64,000 nt of DNA, taken from DASUPK01 sp963819715 (GTDB lineage: Bacteria; Actinomycetota; Thermoleophilia; Solirubrobacterales; 70-9). Location: the NCBI GenBank assembly GCA_963819715.1, contig CAWFXE010000001.1, forward strand, positions 310,001 to 374,000. Direction: 5' to 3'. Shown piece after piece: positions 43,266-52,459 of this stretch; within the stretch, counting starts at the first letter, position 1, and the number at the start of each line of letters is the position of its first letter. A model generated the notes under the pieces. That model was not told the DNA's origin, searched no databases, and saw only the letters and a program-made list of their open reading frames with translations. The translations under genes and the position numbers were made by a program.

Positions 43266-44792
43266 ATGACGCAGGCACAGGGTGGAACAGCAGAAGAAGA
43301 CAAATCTCAGCCGATGAGCGACCGCTCTCGGTGGATCGCGCTGTACGTGCTGTGCGCGGGCATGCTGATGATCGTTCTCGACATCACCGTCGTGAACGTC
43401 GCGCTGCCTTCAATCAAGGACGACCTCGGCTTCAACCAGTCGAGCCTGGCCTGGGTCATCAACGCCTACCTGATCACCTTCGGCGGGCTGCTCCTGCTGG
43501 CGGGCCGCCTGGGCGACCTGCTCGGCCGCCGGAAGGTCTTCCTCTGGGGCCTGGCCGTCTTCGTCGGGGCCTCGATTCTCTGCGGCGCCTCGCAGAGCGA
43601 GGCCATGTTGATCGGCGCCCGCCTGCTGCAGGGCATCGGCGGAGCGATGACCTCCGCGGTCATCCTCGGAATGATCGTGACGATGTTCCCCGAGCAGGGC
43701 GACCAGGCAAAGGCGGTCGGCATCTATGCGTTCGTCGCCTCAGCGGGCGGCGCGGTCGGCCTGTTGATCGGCGGCGTCATCACCCAGGTCATCAGCTGGC
43801 ACTGGATCTTCTTCGTCAACGCGCCGATCGGGCTCGCCACGGCGATCTGGTCGCGGCGGCTGCTCGAGGACGACAAGGGCATCGGCTTCCGCGAGGGGGC
43901 TGACCTGCTCGGCGCCGTGCTGATCACCACCTCCTTGATGCTCGGCGTCTACACGATCGTCGAGCCGGCCGCGAAGGACGGCTGGGGCGCCTCGACGACG
44001 CTTCTCCTGGGCGCCGGCTCGCTGCTCCTGGGCGCACTCTTCATCGCCCGCGAGGCGACCGCAAAGACCCCCCTCATCCCGCTGCGGATCTTCAAGTCCC
44101 GCAACGTGTCCGGCGCGAACTCGGTCCAGATCCTGACGGTCGCCGGGATGTTCGGGATGTTCTTCATGGGCTCGCTCTACCTGCAGCAGGTCCAGGGTTA
44201 TGACGCGCTTCAGATCGGCCTGGCGTTCCTGCCGATCTGCATCATCATGGGCGTCCTCACGGGCCGTTACTCGGAGCCGCTGATCATGCGCTTCGGCGCA
44301 CGGACGCTGCTCTTCCCCGGCCTCGCGCTGGTCGCGGCGGGACTGATCCTGTTCACGCGGGCCCCGGTCGACGCCAACTACTGGGTCGACGTCTTCCCCG
44401 TGCTGGTCCTGATGGGCACCGGCATCGGCGTCTGCTTCCCGGCGCTGATGACGATCGCCATGTCGGGCGCCACCCAGGCGGACGCGGGCCTCGCCTCTGG
44501 CCTGGTCAACACCTCGGCCCAGGTAGGCGGCGCACTCGGCCTCGCTGTCCTGGCGACCCTGTCGACCTCGCGCACCAACGCTCTCGAGGACGCCGGGCAT
44601 TCCACGGCATCGGCCCTGACCGGCGGCTTTCATCTGGCCTTCTGGATCGCGGCCGGCCTCGTCGTCGCGGCGATCGCCGTCGCGGCCGTCGTGATCCAGC
44701 CTGAGGCCAAGGCGGCGGAGCAGTTCGCCGGCGACGAGGTGCCGGGCGAGATCCCGCAGGCCGACGAGGCCGCGTTGACAGAGGCCGCCTAG
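43266..44792 (+). CDS. MFS multidrug exporter, DHA2 (EmrB/QacA) family
   Basis: A 508-residue protein. ATG 43266 was chosen over 43245 because AGGAGG lies 9 nt before it. Fourteen membrane segments are expected; the DHA2 marks are LDITVVNVALPSIKDDLG in helix 1, WVINAYLITFGGLLLLAGRL in helix 2, the GRLGDLLGRRK loop, and a motif C-like GGAVGLLIGGVI in helix 5. It should export a drug or metabolite with the proton gradient. Its stop is directly followed by the TTG of the F420-type reductase gene, so the two are one transcript. Confidence 0.92.
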   Translation: MTQAQGGTAEEDKSQPMSDRSRWIALYVLCAGMLMIVLDITVVNVALPSIKDDLGFNQSSLAWVINAYLITFGGLLLLAGRLGDLLGRRKVFLWGLAVFVGASILCGASQSEAMLIGARLLQGIGGAMTSAVILGMIVTMFPEQGDQAKAVGIYAFVASAGGAVGLLIGGVITQVISWHWIFFVNAPIGLATAIWSRRLLEDDKGIGFREGADLLGAVLITTSLMLGVYTIVEPAAKDGWGASTTLLLGAGSLLLGALFIAREATAKTPLIPLRIFKSRNVSGANSVQILTVAGMFGMFFMGSLYLQQVQGYDALQIGLAFLPICIIMGVLTGRYSEPLIMRFGARTLLFPGLALVAAGLILFTRAPVDANYWVDVFPVLVLMGTGIGVCFPALMTIAMSGATQADAGLASGLVNTSAQVGGALGLAVLATLSTSRTNALEDAGHSTASALTGGFHLAFWIAAGLVVAAIAVAAVVIQPEAKAAEQFAGDEVPGEIPQADEAALTEAA

Positions 44793-45155
44793 TTGGACGA
44801 GGCCGTCCAGCGGGCCCTCGAGAACGACCGCACGGTCGACATCACCACAACGGGCCGCAACAGCGGCGAGCCCCGGCGTATCGAGATCTGGCGGTACCGC
44901 TATGACGGAAGGACCTTCCTCAGTGGTTCGCCGGGGACACGCGACTGGTACGCCAACCTGCTGGTCGATCCCGAGTTCACGTTCCACCTGAAGGGCAGCG
45001 CCCAGGCCGACCTGCCAGCCGAGGCCCGGCCGATCACCGACGAGGCCGAGCGACGTGAGGTGATCGCCGGGATCCTCGACGACCTGGGACGCGGATCGGG
45101 AAACCTCGAGGAGTGGGTGGCGAGCAGCCCACTCGCCGAGGTCGAGTTCCGCTAA
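44793..45155 (+). CDS. deazaflavin (F420)-dependent nitroreductase-family protein
   Basis: A 120-residue split-barrel protein starting at the TTG right after the MFS stop. The family's N-terminal block is VDITTTGRNSGEPRRIEIW, and GSPGTRDWYANLLVDPEFTF follows; these form the F420 phosphate site in Ddn-like enzymes. F420 biosynthesis genes are not in the window. It is linked to the exporter by zero spacing, so a role in modifying the exported compound is possible. The stop overlaps the stop of the converging cyclase gene by 4 nt. Confidence 0.8.
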   Translation: MDEAVQRALENDRTVDITTTGRNSGEPRRIEIWRYRYDGRTFLSGSPGTRDWYANLLVDPEFTFHLKGSAQADLPAEARPITDEAERREVIAGILDDLGRGSGNLEEWVASSPLAEVEFR

Positions 45156-46177
45156 TCGCCGACCGCGAGCTCCGGCTGAAGGTGGCTGTCGAGAGCCGTT
45201 CGGTTGCGCCCGCCGCGCTTCGCGGCATAGAGCGCGGCGTCTGCCAACTGGAGGTGCGGCTGGAGCTCGACGGGTGAGGTCGCCGCGGTGACTCCGGCGC
45301 TCAACGTGGCTCCCGGCAGGCCCGGGGCCTCGACGGAAAAGGCGGCGCGCATCCGCTCCGCGTACTCCAGCGAGCTCTCGACGTTCGCGTCGACGAGAAG
45401 CGCCACGAATTCGTCGCCGCCCATCCGCCCGACCAAGTCACCCTCGCGCGTCTGCTCACGAAAGATCTGGCCGAGGCGCACCAACACCCTGTCGCCGGTG
45501 TCATGCCCGAACTTGTCATTGATCGCCTTGAAGCGATCGATGTCGAAGGAGACGAACCCTAGGGTGGCTCCGTTGCGGCGCGCCCTGGCGAGCTCCGAGA
45601 CTGCCGCTTCGGTGAAACCCCGGCGATTGAGGAGGGCCATGAGGCCGTCGATGCGGGCCTCGCCCTCGAGTCGCTCCACCAGGCGCTCGTTGCGGGCGGA
45701 AAGAAGGTCGATGACGCCGCCGACCACGGTCATCGAGACCACCACGTCAAGCCAGCGGTCGACGTAGCCAGTCCCCTCCGGCACCTGGGTAAGCGCCACA
45801 GCGTCCACGATTCCGACGCAGGCGATGATCATGACCGTGCCGCGGCGGCCGAAGAAGTACGACTGCCAGAGGACGGGCCAGGCATAGAGGGCCGCGCCGT
45901 CTCCGTGTCCGTTGGTGCTCGCGATGGCGGCCGCGATGAGCACCGCGCCTATCGGCCCAAGTGAGGCGAGCGCCCAGATCGGGAGTCGCGGGCCCCAGAG
46001 CACCAGCCCGATGACGAAGCCGAGCGCGATCAGGCTCGGCACCGGCGAGAACTGCTCCCCGCCCGGCAGGACGCCCTCGAGGAATCCGACGAACGTTGCG
46101 CCCCCGTACATCCCGGCGGCGCTGTACGCCATCGCCTTCCTGCTGGCGCCTGCCCGAGCTGTGAGAAGCGGTTTCAA
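45152..46177 (-). CDS. membrane diguanylate cyclase (GGDEF)
   Basis: A 341-residue protein from a TTG start. Residues 15-160 hold five to six membrane segments. The GGDEF domain covers 170-335: DGLMALLNRRGF, FDIDRFKAINDKFGHDTGD, and the active site RMGGDEF at 251-257. An RxxD inhibitory site (REGD, 244-247) lies five residues before GGDEF, so product feedback is expected. It makes cyclic di-GMP; the EAL phosphodiesterase at 55.8 kb is the opposite activity. Confidence 0.92.
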   Translation of the reverse strand: MKPLLTARAGASRKAMAYSAAGMYGGATFVGFLEGVLPGGEQFSPVPSLIALGFVIGLVLWGPRLPIWALASLGPIGAVLIAAAIASTNGHGDGAALYAWPVLWQSYFFGRRGTVMIIACVGIVDAVALTQVPEGTGYVDRWLDVVVSMTVVGGVIDLLSARNERLVERLEGEARIDGLMALLNRRGFTEAAVSELARARRNGATLGFVSFDIDRFKAINDKFGHDTGDRVLVRLGQIFREQTREGDLVGRMGGDEFVALLVDANVESSLEYAERMRAAFSVEAPGLPGATLSAGVTAATSPVELQPHLQLADAALYAAKRGGRNRTALDSHLQPELAVGD

Positions 46178-46279
46178 GTCCTGACCCCCGATTGCCCATA
46201 GAGATGGTCGGCGCGCGGCCGATGCTTGTCATCAGTACTTCGCCCCTCCTGGGCGCAGGGGTTTCCCGCACGCGTTACC

Positions 46280-46513
46280 GTGCCCGCGGTGATCACGAAG
46301 CCTCAGGCGGGAAGTCGGCGGCTTCTGCCGCTCGTGCTGGTTGCGGGGGCGCTCGGCGCCGTCGCCGCCACCGGCTGCGGCGAGAAGTCCGAGCCGACCG
46401 TCCATCCGCCGACCACGGCGGTCACCACCACAACGCCCGCCACGACGACCGCGCCAGCGGTTACGAAGACAGCGCCCACCCCGACCGCCCCGGTCCCCAA
46501 GACGACTCCCTAG
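46280..46513 (+). CDS. small Thr/Pro-rich lipoprotein
   Basis: About 77 residues from GTG 46280 (GTG 46289 and TTG 46226 are alternatives; none has a clear ribosome site). A signal peptide (RRLLPLVLVAGALGAVAATGC) ends in a lipobox-like AATGC, then a short tail made almost only of Thr, Pro, Ala and Val. The tail is low complexity and could cross the cell wall. Its stop overlaps that of the converging kinase gene by 4 nt. It may be real; the lipobox is the main evidence. Confidence 0.5.
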   Translation: MPAVITKPQAGSRRLLPLVLVAGALGAVAATGCGEKSEPTVHPPTTAVTTTTPATTTAPAVTKTAPTPTAPVPKTTP

Positions 46514-47583
46514 CGCGACTGGGCGCGGAAGAAGTCGCCGAGCTCGCGGGCCTGGTCGGCCGGATCACTCGAGCTCGGCACCGACGTTGGGGTTGCCGGG
46601 CGCTGCCTGGCGACGTCTCCCTTGCTCGGCGATCCCGTATTCCCGGAGCTCACCACGATGAGGAGTCCCGCGGCGACGATCGCGAGCGCCGCCGCGACGG
46701 CCGCGACGCGCTTCCGCATCGAACGGCGTCGCCCGGCCACCTCGGCCGGAGCCGGCCAGCTGGAGGTGGAAGGACCGGTCGCCGTGAGGCGCCGCGTCGG
46801 CCCGGTCTGGGAGCGGATCCGACGGACGACACCGGCCTCGCCGTCGCCGTCCACCGTCGCGAGCGCCTCGCCCAGGGAGCGGCCGTCCGTGAACCTCTCG
46901 GTCGGGTTTTCGCGCAGGCAGTGCTCGACGATCTCGCGGAGCTCGGGCGGACGGGACTGCGGCAGGAGCTCGTCGGCCACGACCCCGCAGGCGTACACAT
47001 CCGCGGCCGGGGTGATCTTGCCGTCGGCCAGCTGCTCGGGCGCCATGTAGCGCTCGGTTCCGATCACCTTGCCGGCCTGGGTCAGGCGGGTCGTCTCCTC
47101 GGCAGCGCGAGCGATCCCGAAGTCGGTGATCTTGAGGCAGCCGTCCGAGGAGCGCAGCAGCAGGTTCTGGGGCTTGATGTCGCGATGGATCAGCTTCTTC
47201 GAGTGGGCGTGGCCGAGGCCCGCGCAGAGCTGGGAGAGCAGCCGGAGGCCTTCACTCGTTGGGATCGCCCGGCGGCGGCCGTTCAGGCGGTCCTCGAGGG
47301 TGCCCCCGTCGACCTGCTCCATGACGATGTAGGGGCGCCCGTCCTCCTCCCCGACGTCGAAGACCTGGACGATGTTGGGATGGTCGAGCTTGGCGACCAG
47401 GCGAGCCTCCCGTGAGAACCGCCTCCGGATTTCCTCATCACCGGCGAAGTTGTCGGCGAGCAGCTTAATCGCGACCTCGCGGTCGAGCTTCAGGTCGCGG
47501 GCGCTGAACACGGTGGCCATGCCGCCGTGGCCCAGGCGGTCCCTGAGCTCGTAGCGCTCGTCTCCGAGGTGGCGGATCACCAC
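46510..47583 (-). CDS. transmembrane Ser/Thr protein kinase with shortened C-lobe
   Basis: A 357-residue protein from GTG 47583. Kinase marks: GHGGMATV near 18-25, Lys40, HRD 133-135, DFG 154-156, APEQ at 181-184 and DVYACGVV at 195-202. Right after that, only about eight residues separate VADELL from LREIVEHCL, so some 20-25 residues of the usual helix F-G segment are missing. The key residues are intact, so activity is possible but substrate docking should differ. One membrane segment is at 291-312 and a short 45-residue outer tail follows. The upstream gene is a lipoprotein, 3 nt away. Confidence 0.88.
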   Translation of the reverse strand: MVIRHLGDERYELRDRLGHGGMATVFSARDLKLDREVAIKLLADNFAGDEEIRRRFSREARLVAKLDHPNIVQVFDVGEEDGRPYIVMEQVDGGTLEDRLNGRRRAIPTSEGLRLLSQLCAGLGHAHSKKLIHRDIKPQNLLLRSSDGCLKITDFGIARAAEETTRLTQAGKVIGTERYMAPEQLADGKITPAADVYACGVVADELLPQSRPPELREIVEHCLRENPTERFTDGRSLGEALATVDGDGEAGVVRRIRSQTGPTRRLTATGPSTSSWPAPAEVAGRRRSMRKRVAAVAAALAIVAAGLLIVVSSGNTGSPSKGDVARQRPATPTSVPSSSDPADQARELGDFFRAQSR

Positions 47584-47586
47584 GGC

Positions 47587-48060
47587 TCACTCACCCCCCA
47601 GCTTCGCCTGGCCGGGCGGGACAAGGCCGCCGTGCTTGGCGTGCCCGCGTGGCTCGCCGTGGTCGCCGCCATGGGGCTTGTCCCCGTGGTCGTCCGGGTG
47701 CTTGTCATGCTTCTTCTTGGGCTCGGGGGACGGTGGTGGCGGCGGGCAGTTGACGTAGTCGACGAGGCGGCCCGCGGCCGCGTCGACGCTGGAGCGCATC
47801 GAGGCCGGGAGATCGGCATCGTCGACGGCGGTCTGGAGGTCGTCAGCCGCGTGGGCGGCGTGGCAGGTGTCGCCCGCGTCGAGGTCGGTGGCGACTCGGT
47901 CGCTGAGCTTGGCGAGATGCGCGGCGGTGTCGGGCGCAATCGGCGGAGGCAGCGCGACTGTGGTGCCGCCGCCGTCCGAGCCGCAGGCCGCCAGCGCAAG
48001 GGACGCCAGGGCGACCGCAATCGCCAGCCCCGCGGCCCTGAGATTCCCCATCGAGATCAC
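47587..48060 (-). CDS. lipoprotein with His/Lys-rich tail
   Basis: A 157-residue protein from GTG 48060, chosen because AGGAGG lies 7 nt upstream. Signal peptide with lipobox ALAAC. The middle is helical with two Cys (DTCHAAHAADDL and VDYVNC), then a Pro-run and a tail rich in His, Lys, Asp and Gly (KKKHDKHPDDHGDKPHGGDH), which could bind metal. It is 3 nt from the kinase gene, repeating the lipoprotein-kinase pairing of the main island. Confidence 0.75.
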   Translation of the reverse strand: MISMGNLRAAGLAIAVALASLALAACGSDGGGTTVALPPPIAPDTAAHLAKLSDRVATDLDAGDTCHAAHAADDLQTAVDDADLPASMRSSVDAAAGRLVDYVNCPPPPPSPEPKKKHDKHPDDHGDKPHGGDHGEPRGHAKHGGLVPPGQAKLGGE

Positions 48061-48253
48061 GAGTCAACCTCCTGATGGCCATTACCCTCGGCTCTCACCT
48101 CGAAACCGCGGCAGCTGGCAACCGGCAGGCGGGGATAGCGGGGGAAATCCGTGTCGGTCTTCGAGCGCTCGCAGAGAGAGAAGACGGAGCCACGGGTGTT
48201 GCGAATCAGTCGTTGATGCCGGCAGCGGTCGCAGAGGCCGGCGGCCGGCGCGC

Positions 48254-48652
48254 TCACCCCTCCTCCGTTGCCCCCCGCGCTTCCTCCGCCCCGTCCTCGG
48301 CCGCTTCCTCGGCATCCTCGGCGGCCTCCAGAGCGTCCTCCGCCGCTTCCTCGGCCTCAATCGCCGCCACCTCCGCGCCGAAGATCGCCCGCCGGAGACC
48401 CTCGGCCACGTACTCCCCGCCGCGCTGGGCGCGCTCGAGCGGTTCGGTCAGCCTGACCACGCGTCCGAGCAGGTCGTTCATCCGCTCGGCCTGCTCCAGT
48501 GCCTGGTCGGCCTGGCGGCGCATCATCTCCAGCTGCTCGCGCGAGACCTCCATCAGATCGTTCGCTTCGCGGATGCTGCGGTCGAGCGTGCGCGGCAGCT
48601 CGACGGCCGCGCGCGCCATCGAGATCGGCCAGGTGATCAGCTTCCGCAGCAC
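48254..48652 (-). CDS. phasin-like coiled-coil protein, hypothetical
   Basis: A 132-residue protein from a GTG start. Residues 1-80 are amphipathic helices (ITWPISMARAAVELPRTLDR, QLEMMRRQADQALEQAERMN), a plan like phasins and other granule-associated proteins. The last 40 residues are a Glu/Ala-rich repeat tail. No family is certain. It is divergent from the ABC exporter and shares its promoter gap. With a WS/DGAT enzyme 8 kb away, a lipid-granule role is possible but unproven. Confidence 0.55.
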   Translation of the reverse strand: MLRKLITWPISMARAAVELPRTLDRSIREANDLMEVSREQLEMMRRQADQALEQAERMNDLLGRVVRLTEPLERAQRGGEYVAEGLRRAIFGAEVAAIEAEEAAEDALEAAEDAEEAAEDGAEEARGATEEG

Positions 48653-48660
48653 CTCAGGGA

Positions 48661-48685
48661 GACTAATACTTCACTTTGTATAGTC
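48661..48685. promoter_or_regulatory. leaderless promoter and operator candidate of the ABC exporter
   Basis: TATAGT (48679-48684) lies exactly 6 nt before GTG 48691. An imperfect dyad, GACTAATAC and GTATAGTC (one base gap, 8-nt centre), overlaps this box. The region is markedly AT-rich for this genome. A repressor of the PadR or similar kind would block the promoter by binding here. Confidence 0.5.
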
Positions 48686-48690
48686 GGTGT

Positions 48691-50460
48691 GTGCCGACTT
48701 TCCGTCGCCTCCTCAGCTTCCTGCGTCCGTACCGCCGCCAATTGATCGGCTCGCTGGCCCTTGCCTGGCTGGCCATGGGCATGACCGTGCTGATCCCGCT
48801 GCTGATCGGCGGAGCCGTGAACGCCATCGAGGACGAGCGCCGCGACGACATCCTGCCGCTTGCGCTGGCGTTGCTCGGAGCCGGCGTGCTCAGGCTGCTG
48901 CTCACGGTGGGGCGACGGCTGATCGCGGGAAAGGTCTCCCTGGCGGTCGAGTTCGACCTGCGCCAGGTCTTCTACGAGCACCTGCAGAAGCTCGAGCTCG
49001 GGTTCTTCGACACCCAGCAGACAGGCCAGCTCATGTCGCGAGCCACCGTCGACCTGCAGTCGATCCGATTCTTCCTGGGATACGGGCTGATCTGGGTGAG
49101 CCAGAGCGCGCTCACGATCCTCTTCGCGGCCGTCGCGATGATCGTGCTGGACCCGGTTCTCGCGCTGCTGGCGCTGGCGCCCGTGCCGTTCCTGGTGGCG
49201 ACCGCCACCCGCTACAGCCGGCGCAACCGCCCGGCTGAGCAGGAGGTTCAGCAGCGCGTCGGCGAGGTGACCGCGAGCGCCGAGGAGAGCATCTCGGGGA
49301 TCCGGATCGTCAAGGCCTTCGCGCGCGAGCGGCACGTGCTCGGTCGCTTCACGCATTCGGTCAACCGCGTCTTCGAGCAGAGCATGGTCTCGACGAGGCT
49401 GCAGGCGTTCTACACACCGCTTATGGGCTTCCTGCCGAACATCGGGCTGGCCGCCGTGCTGCTGGTCGGCGGGCTGCAGGTGATCCACGGGTCGACGAGC
49501 GTCGGACACCTCACCGCCTTCTACGCCTACGTGGTGCTGCTCTCGGGCCCGGTCCGCTGGCTCGGGATGTCGCTGAGCATGGCCCAGCGCGCCGTCGCTT
49601 CCGGGAACCGGATGTTCGAGATCCTCGACCGCCAGCCGTCAATGGAGAGCGCGCCGGATGCCCCGCCGCTGCCTGAGGGCCGCGGCCAGGTCTCGCTGCA
49701 GCGGGTGACGCTGCGCTACGACGGCGCCGAGCCGGCGCTCACCGGGATCGATCTCGAGGTCGAGCCGGGCCGGACCGTGGCGCTGGTGGGGCCGACCGCC
49801 GCGGGCAAGACGAGCCTGGTCGGGCTGCTCGCCCGGCTCTACGACCCGAGCGAGGGGCGCGTGGTGATCGACGGCGCCGACATCAAGGACGTCGATCTGG
49901 CATCGCTGCGCCGCGAGATCGCCTTCGTCGCCGACGACAGCTTCCTTTTCTCGGACACCGTCTCGGGCAACATCGCGTACGCGCGACCCGAGGCGACCGA
50001 GGCACAGATCGAGGAGGCCGCGAAGCGGGCTCAGGCGCATGACTTCATCGCGCAGCTGCCCGACTCCTACGACACCGTGATCGGCGAGCGCGGGCTGACG
50101 CTCTCCGGCGGACAGCGCCAGCGGATCGCGATCGCCAGGGCGCTGCTCGCCGAGCCGCGGATCCTCATCCTCGACGACGCGACCTCATCGGTGGATGCGC
50201 GAACGGAGGCCCAGATCAAGGAGGGCCTGCGCGAGGCGATGAAGGATCGGACCACCTTCATCGTGGCGCACCGCCTCTCCACCATCTCGCTGGCCGACGA
50301 GATCGTGGTCCTCGACCGCGGCCGGATCGTCGATCGCGGTACGCACGACGAGCTGCTCGAGCGCTGTCCCCTCTACGAGGAAATCGCGGAGAAGGGGCTC
50401 GAGGACTCCGTCTACCTCCAGCGGGATCTCGAGGAGCGAGAGGAGCTGGCGAAGCTGTGA
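48691..50460 (+). CDS. ABC exporter half-transporter, subunit 1
   Basis: A 589-residue protein. GTG 48691 was chosen for its spacing from TATAGT. Residues 10-310 are the six-helix exporter membrane domain. The ATPase domain has Walker A GPTAAGKTS, a Q-loop replaced by AFVADDSFLFSDTV (Asp in the usual Gln position), signature LSGGQRQR, Walker B ILILDDATSSVD (Asp-Asp, lacking the catalytic Glu) and the switch His in VAHRLSTI. The missing Glu suggests this is the degenerate half of a heterodimer with subunit 2. The stop overlaps the next start (GTGA). Confidence 0.92.
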   Translation: MPTFRRLLSFLRPYRRQLIGSLALAWLAMGMTVLIPLLIGGAVNAIEDERRDDILPLALALLGAGVLRLLLTVGRRLIAGKVSLAVEFDLRQVFYEHLQKLELGFFDTQQTGQLMSRATVDLQSIRFFLGYGLIWVSQSALTILFAAVAMIVLDPVLALLALAPVPFLVATATRYSRRNRPAEQEVQQRVGEVTASAEESISGIRIVKAFARERHVLGRFTHSVNRVFEQSMVSTRLQAFYTPLMGFLPNIGLAAVLLVGGLQVIHGSTSVGHLTAFYAYVVLLSGPVRWLGMSLSMAQRAVASGNRMFEILDRQPSMESAPDAPPLPEGRGQVSLQRVTLRYDGAEPALTGIDLEVEPGRTVALVGPTAAGKTSLVGLLARLYDPSEGRVVIDGADIKDVDLASLRREIAFVADDSFLFSDTVSGNIAYARPEATEAQIEEAAKRAQAHDFIAQLPDSYDTVIGERGLTLSGGQRQRIAIARALLAEPRILILDDATSSVDARTEAQIKEGLREAMKDRTTFIVAHRLSTISLADEIVVLDRGRIVDRGTHDELLERCPLYEEIAEKGLEDSVYLQRDLEEREELAKL

Positions 50461-52352
50461 ACGATTCAGACGGCGCACAGAACTTCTTCGCACTCTTCCG
50501 GTCGCTCTGGGCCCTGATCCGGGGCGACGATGGCCGCTGGCGCAAGGTGCGCTGGCTGCTCTCGCTGCTCCGGCCGTACCGGAAGCAGGTCCTGATGATG
50601 TTCGGTGCGCTGATCCTCGCCACGGGGGCGACGCTCGCGCCGCCGTATCTCGTCGGCCAGGCGGTGCACGTCTCGCTGAACGGGAACACGAACGCCCTCG
50701 TGCTCATCATCGCCGGCTTCATGGCGGCGGCGATGATCGGCTGGGGGACCAGCTATCTGCAGACGTATCTGGTCGGATGGGTCGGCGAGCGGGCGCTCCA
50801 GGACCTGCGGATTCGGATCTTCACCCACCTGCAGCAGATGTCGATCGGCTTCTTCACCCGCAACCGCCCGGGCGTGCTGATCTCGCGGATCACCAACGAC
50901 GTCGACGCGCTCGATCAGCTGATCAGCTCCGGGGTGGTCACGCTCTTCTCGAGCACCCTGACGCTGGTCGGCGTCGTCGCGATCATGCTGATCGCGGACG
51001 TCCAGCTGGCGCTGGTGGTGTTCCTGACGCTGCCGGTGCTGGCCATCGCCAGCCTGATCTTCCGGATCGTCGCGGCGAGCGCCTACCGGATCACGCGTGA
51101 GCGCATCGCGGAGGTGACCGCGTATCTGCAGGAGACCCTGAGCGGCGTGCGGGTCGTGCGGAGCTTCGCCCAGGAACGTCGCCACGTGGAGCGGATGGCG
51201 GAGCTCAACGAGCTCAACCGCAAGGCCAACCTGAAGACCGTCTACCTGAACGCTTCCTACTTCCCGGCCGTCGAGCTGCTCTCGGCGATCGGTACGGCCG
51301 TGATCCTGCTCTACGGCGGCTACCAGGCGCTCGACCTGGCGACCGAATCCGCCCGTAACGCCCAGATCGGAGTCGTGGTGGCGTTCGTGGGATACCTCTC
51401 CACCTTCTTCGACCCGATCCAGCAGCTCTCCAACCTCTACACGACCTACCAGCAGGGAATGGCGGCGCTGGACAAGATCTTCGACCTGCTCGACACCGAG
51501 CCGGACATGGTCGACAAGCCGGACGCGCTCGACCCGGGGACGCTGCGCGGGGAGATCGAGATGGATCACGTCTGGTTCTCGTACGGGCTGGATCGGACCG
51601 CGGGGCTGAAGCGATCGAGCGGGAAGATCGAGACAGGGCCTGACGACGAGGAGGACGACGCGGCCTGGGCCCTCGAGGACGTCTCCGTCCACGTGCCAGC
51701 CGGCCAGACGCTCGCCCTGGTCGGCGAGACCGGGGCCGGGAAGTCGACTTTCGCGAAGCTGGTCTCGCGCTTCTACGACCCGCAACGGGGCACGGTGCTG
51801 GTCGACGGCAACGACCTGCGGGATCTGAGCTCGACCTGCCTGCGCAGCCAGCTCGGCATCGTGCCGCAGGAGGGCTTCCTCTTCTCCGGGAGCGTGCGGG
51901 AGAACATCGCGTTCGGGCGGCCCGATGCGTCCGACGAGGAGATCGAGGCGGCGGCGGATGCCATCGGCGCCGGGGAGTTCATCCGGCGCATGTCGGAGGG
52001 ATTCGATACGGAGGTCGGCGAGCGGGGCGTGTCGCTCTCAGCGGGCCAGCGGCAGCTGATCGCGTTCGCGCGGGCTCTGCTGGCTGAGCCGCGGATCCTG
52101 ATCCTGGACGAGGCGACGTCCAATGTGGACGTGAGGACGGAGCGAACGATCGAGCTGGGCCTGCAGCGTCTGCTGGAGGGACGGACGGCAATCGTGATCG
52201 CGCACCGGCTCTCGACGATTCGCGGGGCCGATCGGATCGCGGTGCTGGAGAACGGCCGAATCCGTGAGAGCGGGACGCACGACGAGCTGATCGCAGCCGG
52301 CGGCCGCTACGCCGAGCTGTACGGAACCTGGGCTGATCTCGCGGCGGCCTAG
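50457..52352 (+). CDS. ABC exporter half-transporter, subunit 2
   Basis: A 631-residue protein from GTG 50457, overlapping subunit 1 by 4 nt. The exporter membrane domain covers about 35-340, and the ATPase domain has Walker A GETGAGKST, Q-loop GIVPQEGFLF, signature LSAGQRQL, Walker B ILILDEATSNVD with the catalytic Glu, and AHRLSTI. It has an unusual 25-residue acidic insert before the ATPase core (GKIETGPDDEEDDAAW). It is the catalytically complete partner of a heterodimeric exporter of drugs or lipids. A 5-bp hairpin (CCTAG / CTAGG) overlaps the stop. Confidence 0.92.
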   Translation: MNDSDGAQNFFALFRSLWALIRGDDGRWRKVRWLLSLLRPYRKQVLMMFGALILATGATLAPPYLVGQAVHVSLNGNTNALVLIIAGFMAAAMIGWGTSYLQTYLVGWVGERALQDLRIRIFTHLQQMSIGFFTRNRPGVLISRITNDVDALDQLISSGVVTLFSSTLTLVGVVAIMLIADVQLALVVFLTLPVLAIASLIFRIVAASAYRITRERIAEVTAYLQETLSGVRVVRSFAQERRHVERMAELNELNRKANLKTVYLNASYFPAVELLSAIGTAVILLYGGYQALDLATESARNAQIGVVVAFVGYLSTFFDPIQQLSNLYTTYQQGMAALDKIFDLLDTEPDMVDKPDALDPGTLRGEIEMDHVWFSYGLDRTAGLKRSSGKIETGPDDEEDDAAWALEDVSVHVPAGQTLALVGETGAGKSTFAKLVSRFYDPQRGTVLVDGNDLRDLSSTCLRSQLGIVPQEGFLFSGSVRENIAFGRPDASDEEIEAAADAIGAGEFIRRMSEGFDTEVGERGVSLSAGQRQLIAFARALLAEPRILILDEATSNVDVRTERTIELGLQRLLEGRTAIVIAHRLSTIRGADRIAVLENGRIRESGTHDELIAAGGRYAELYGTWADLAAA

Positions 52353-52459
52353 CGGCTAGGTAGACGGCTTCGCCATCAGATCGCGGCCACAGGCGGCCGC
52401 CCATCGCAAGTCGCTCCGGGCTTTGCCCTTCGCTCCTGAGTACAGCGACCTGGTGGCCG

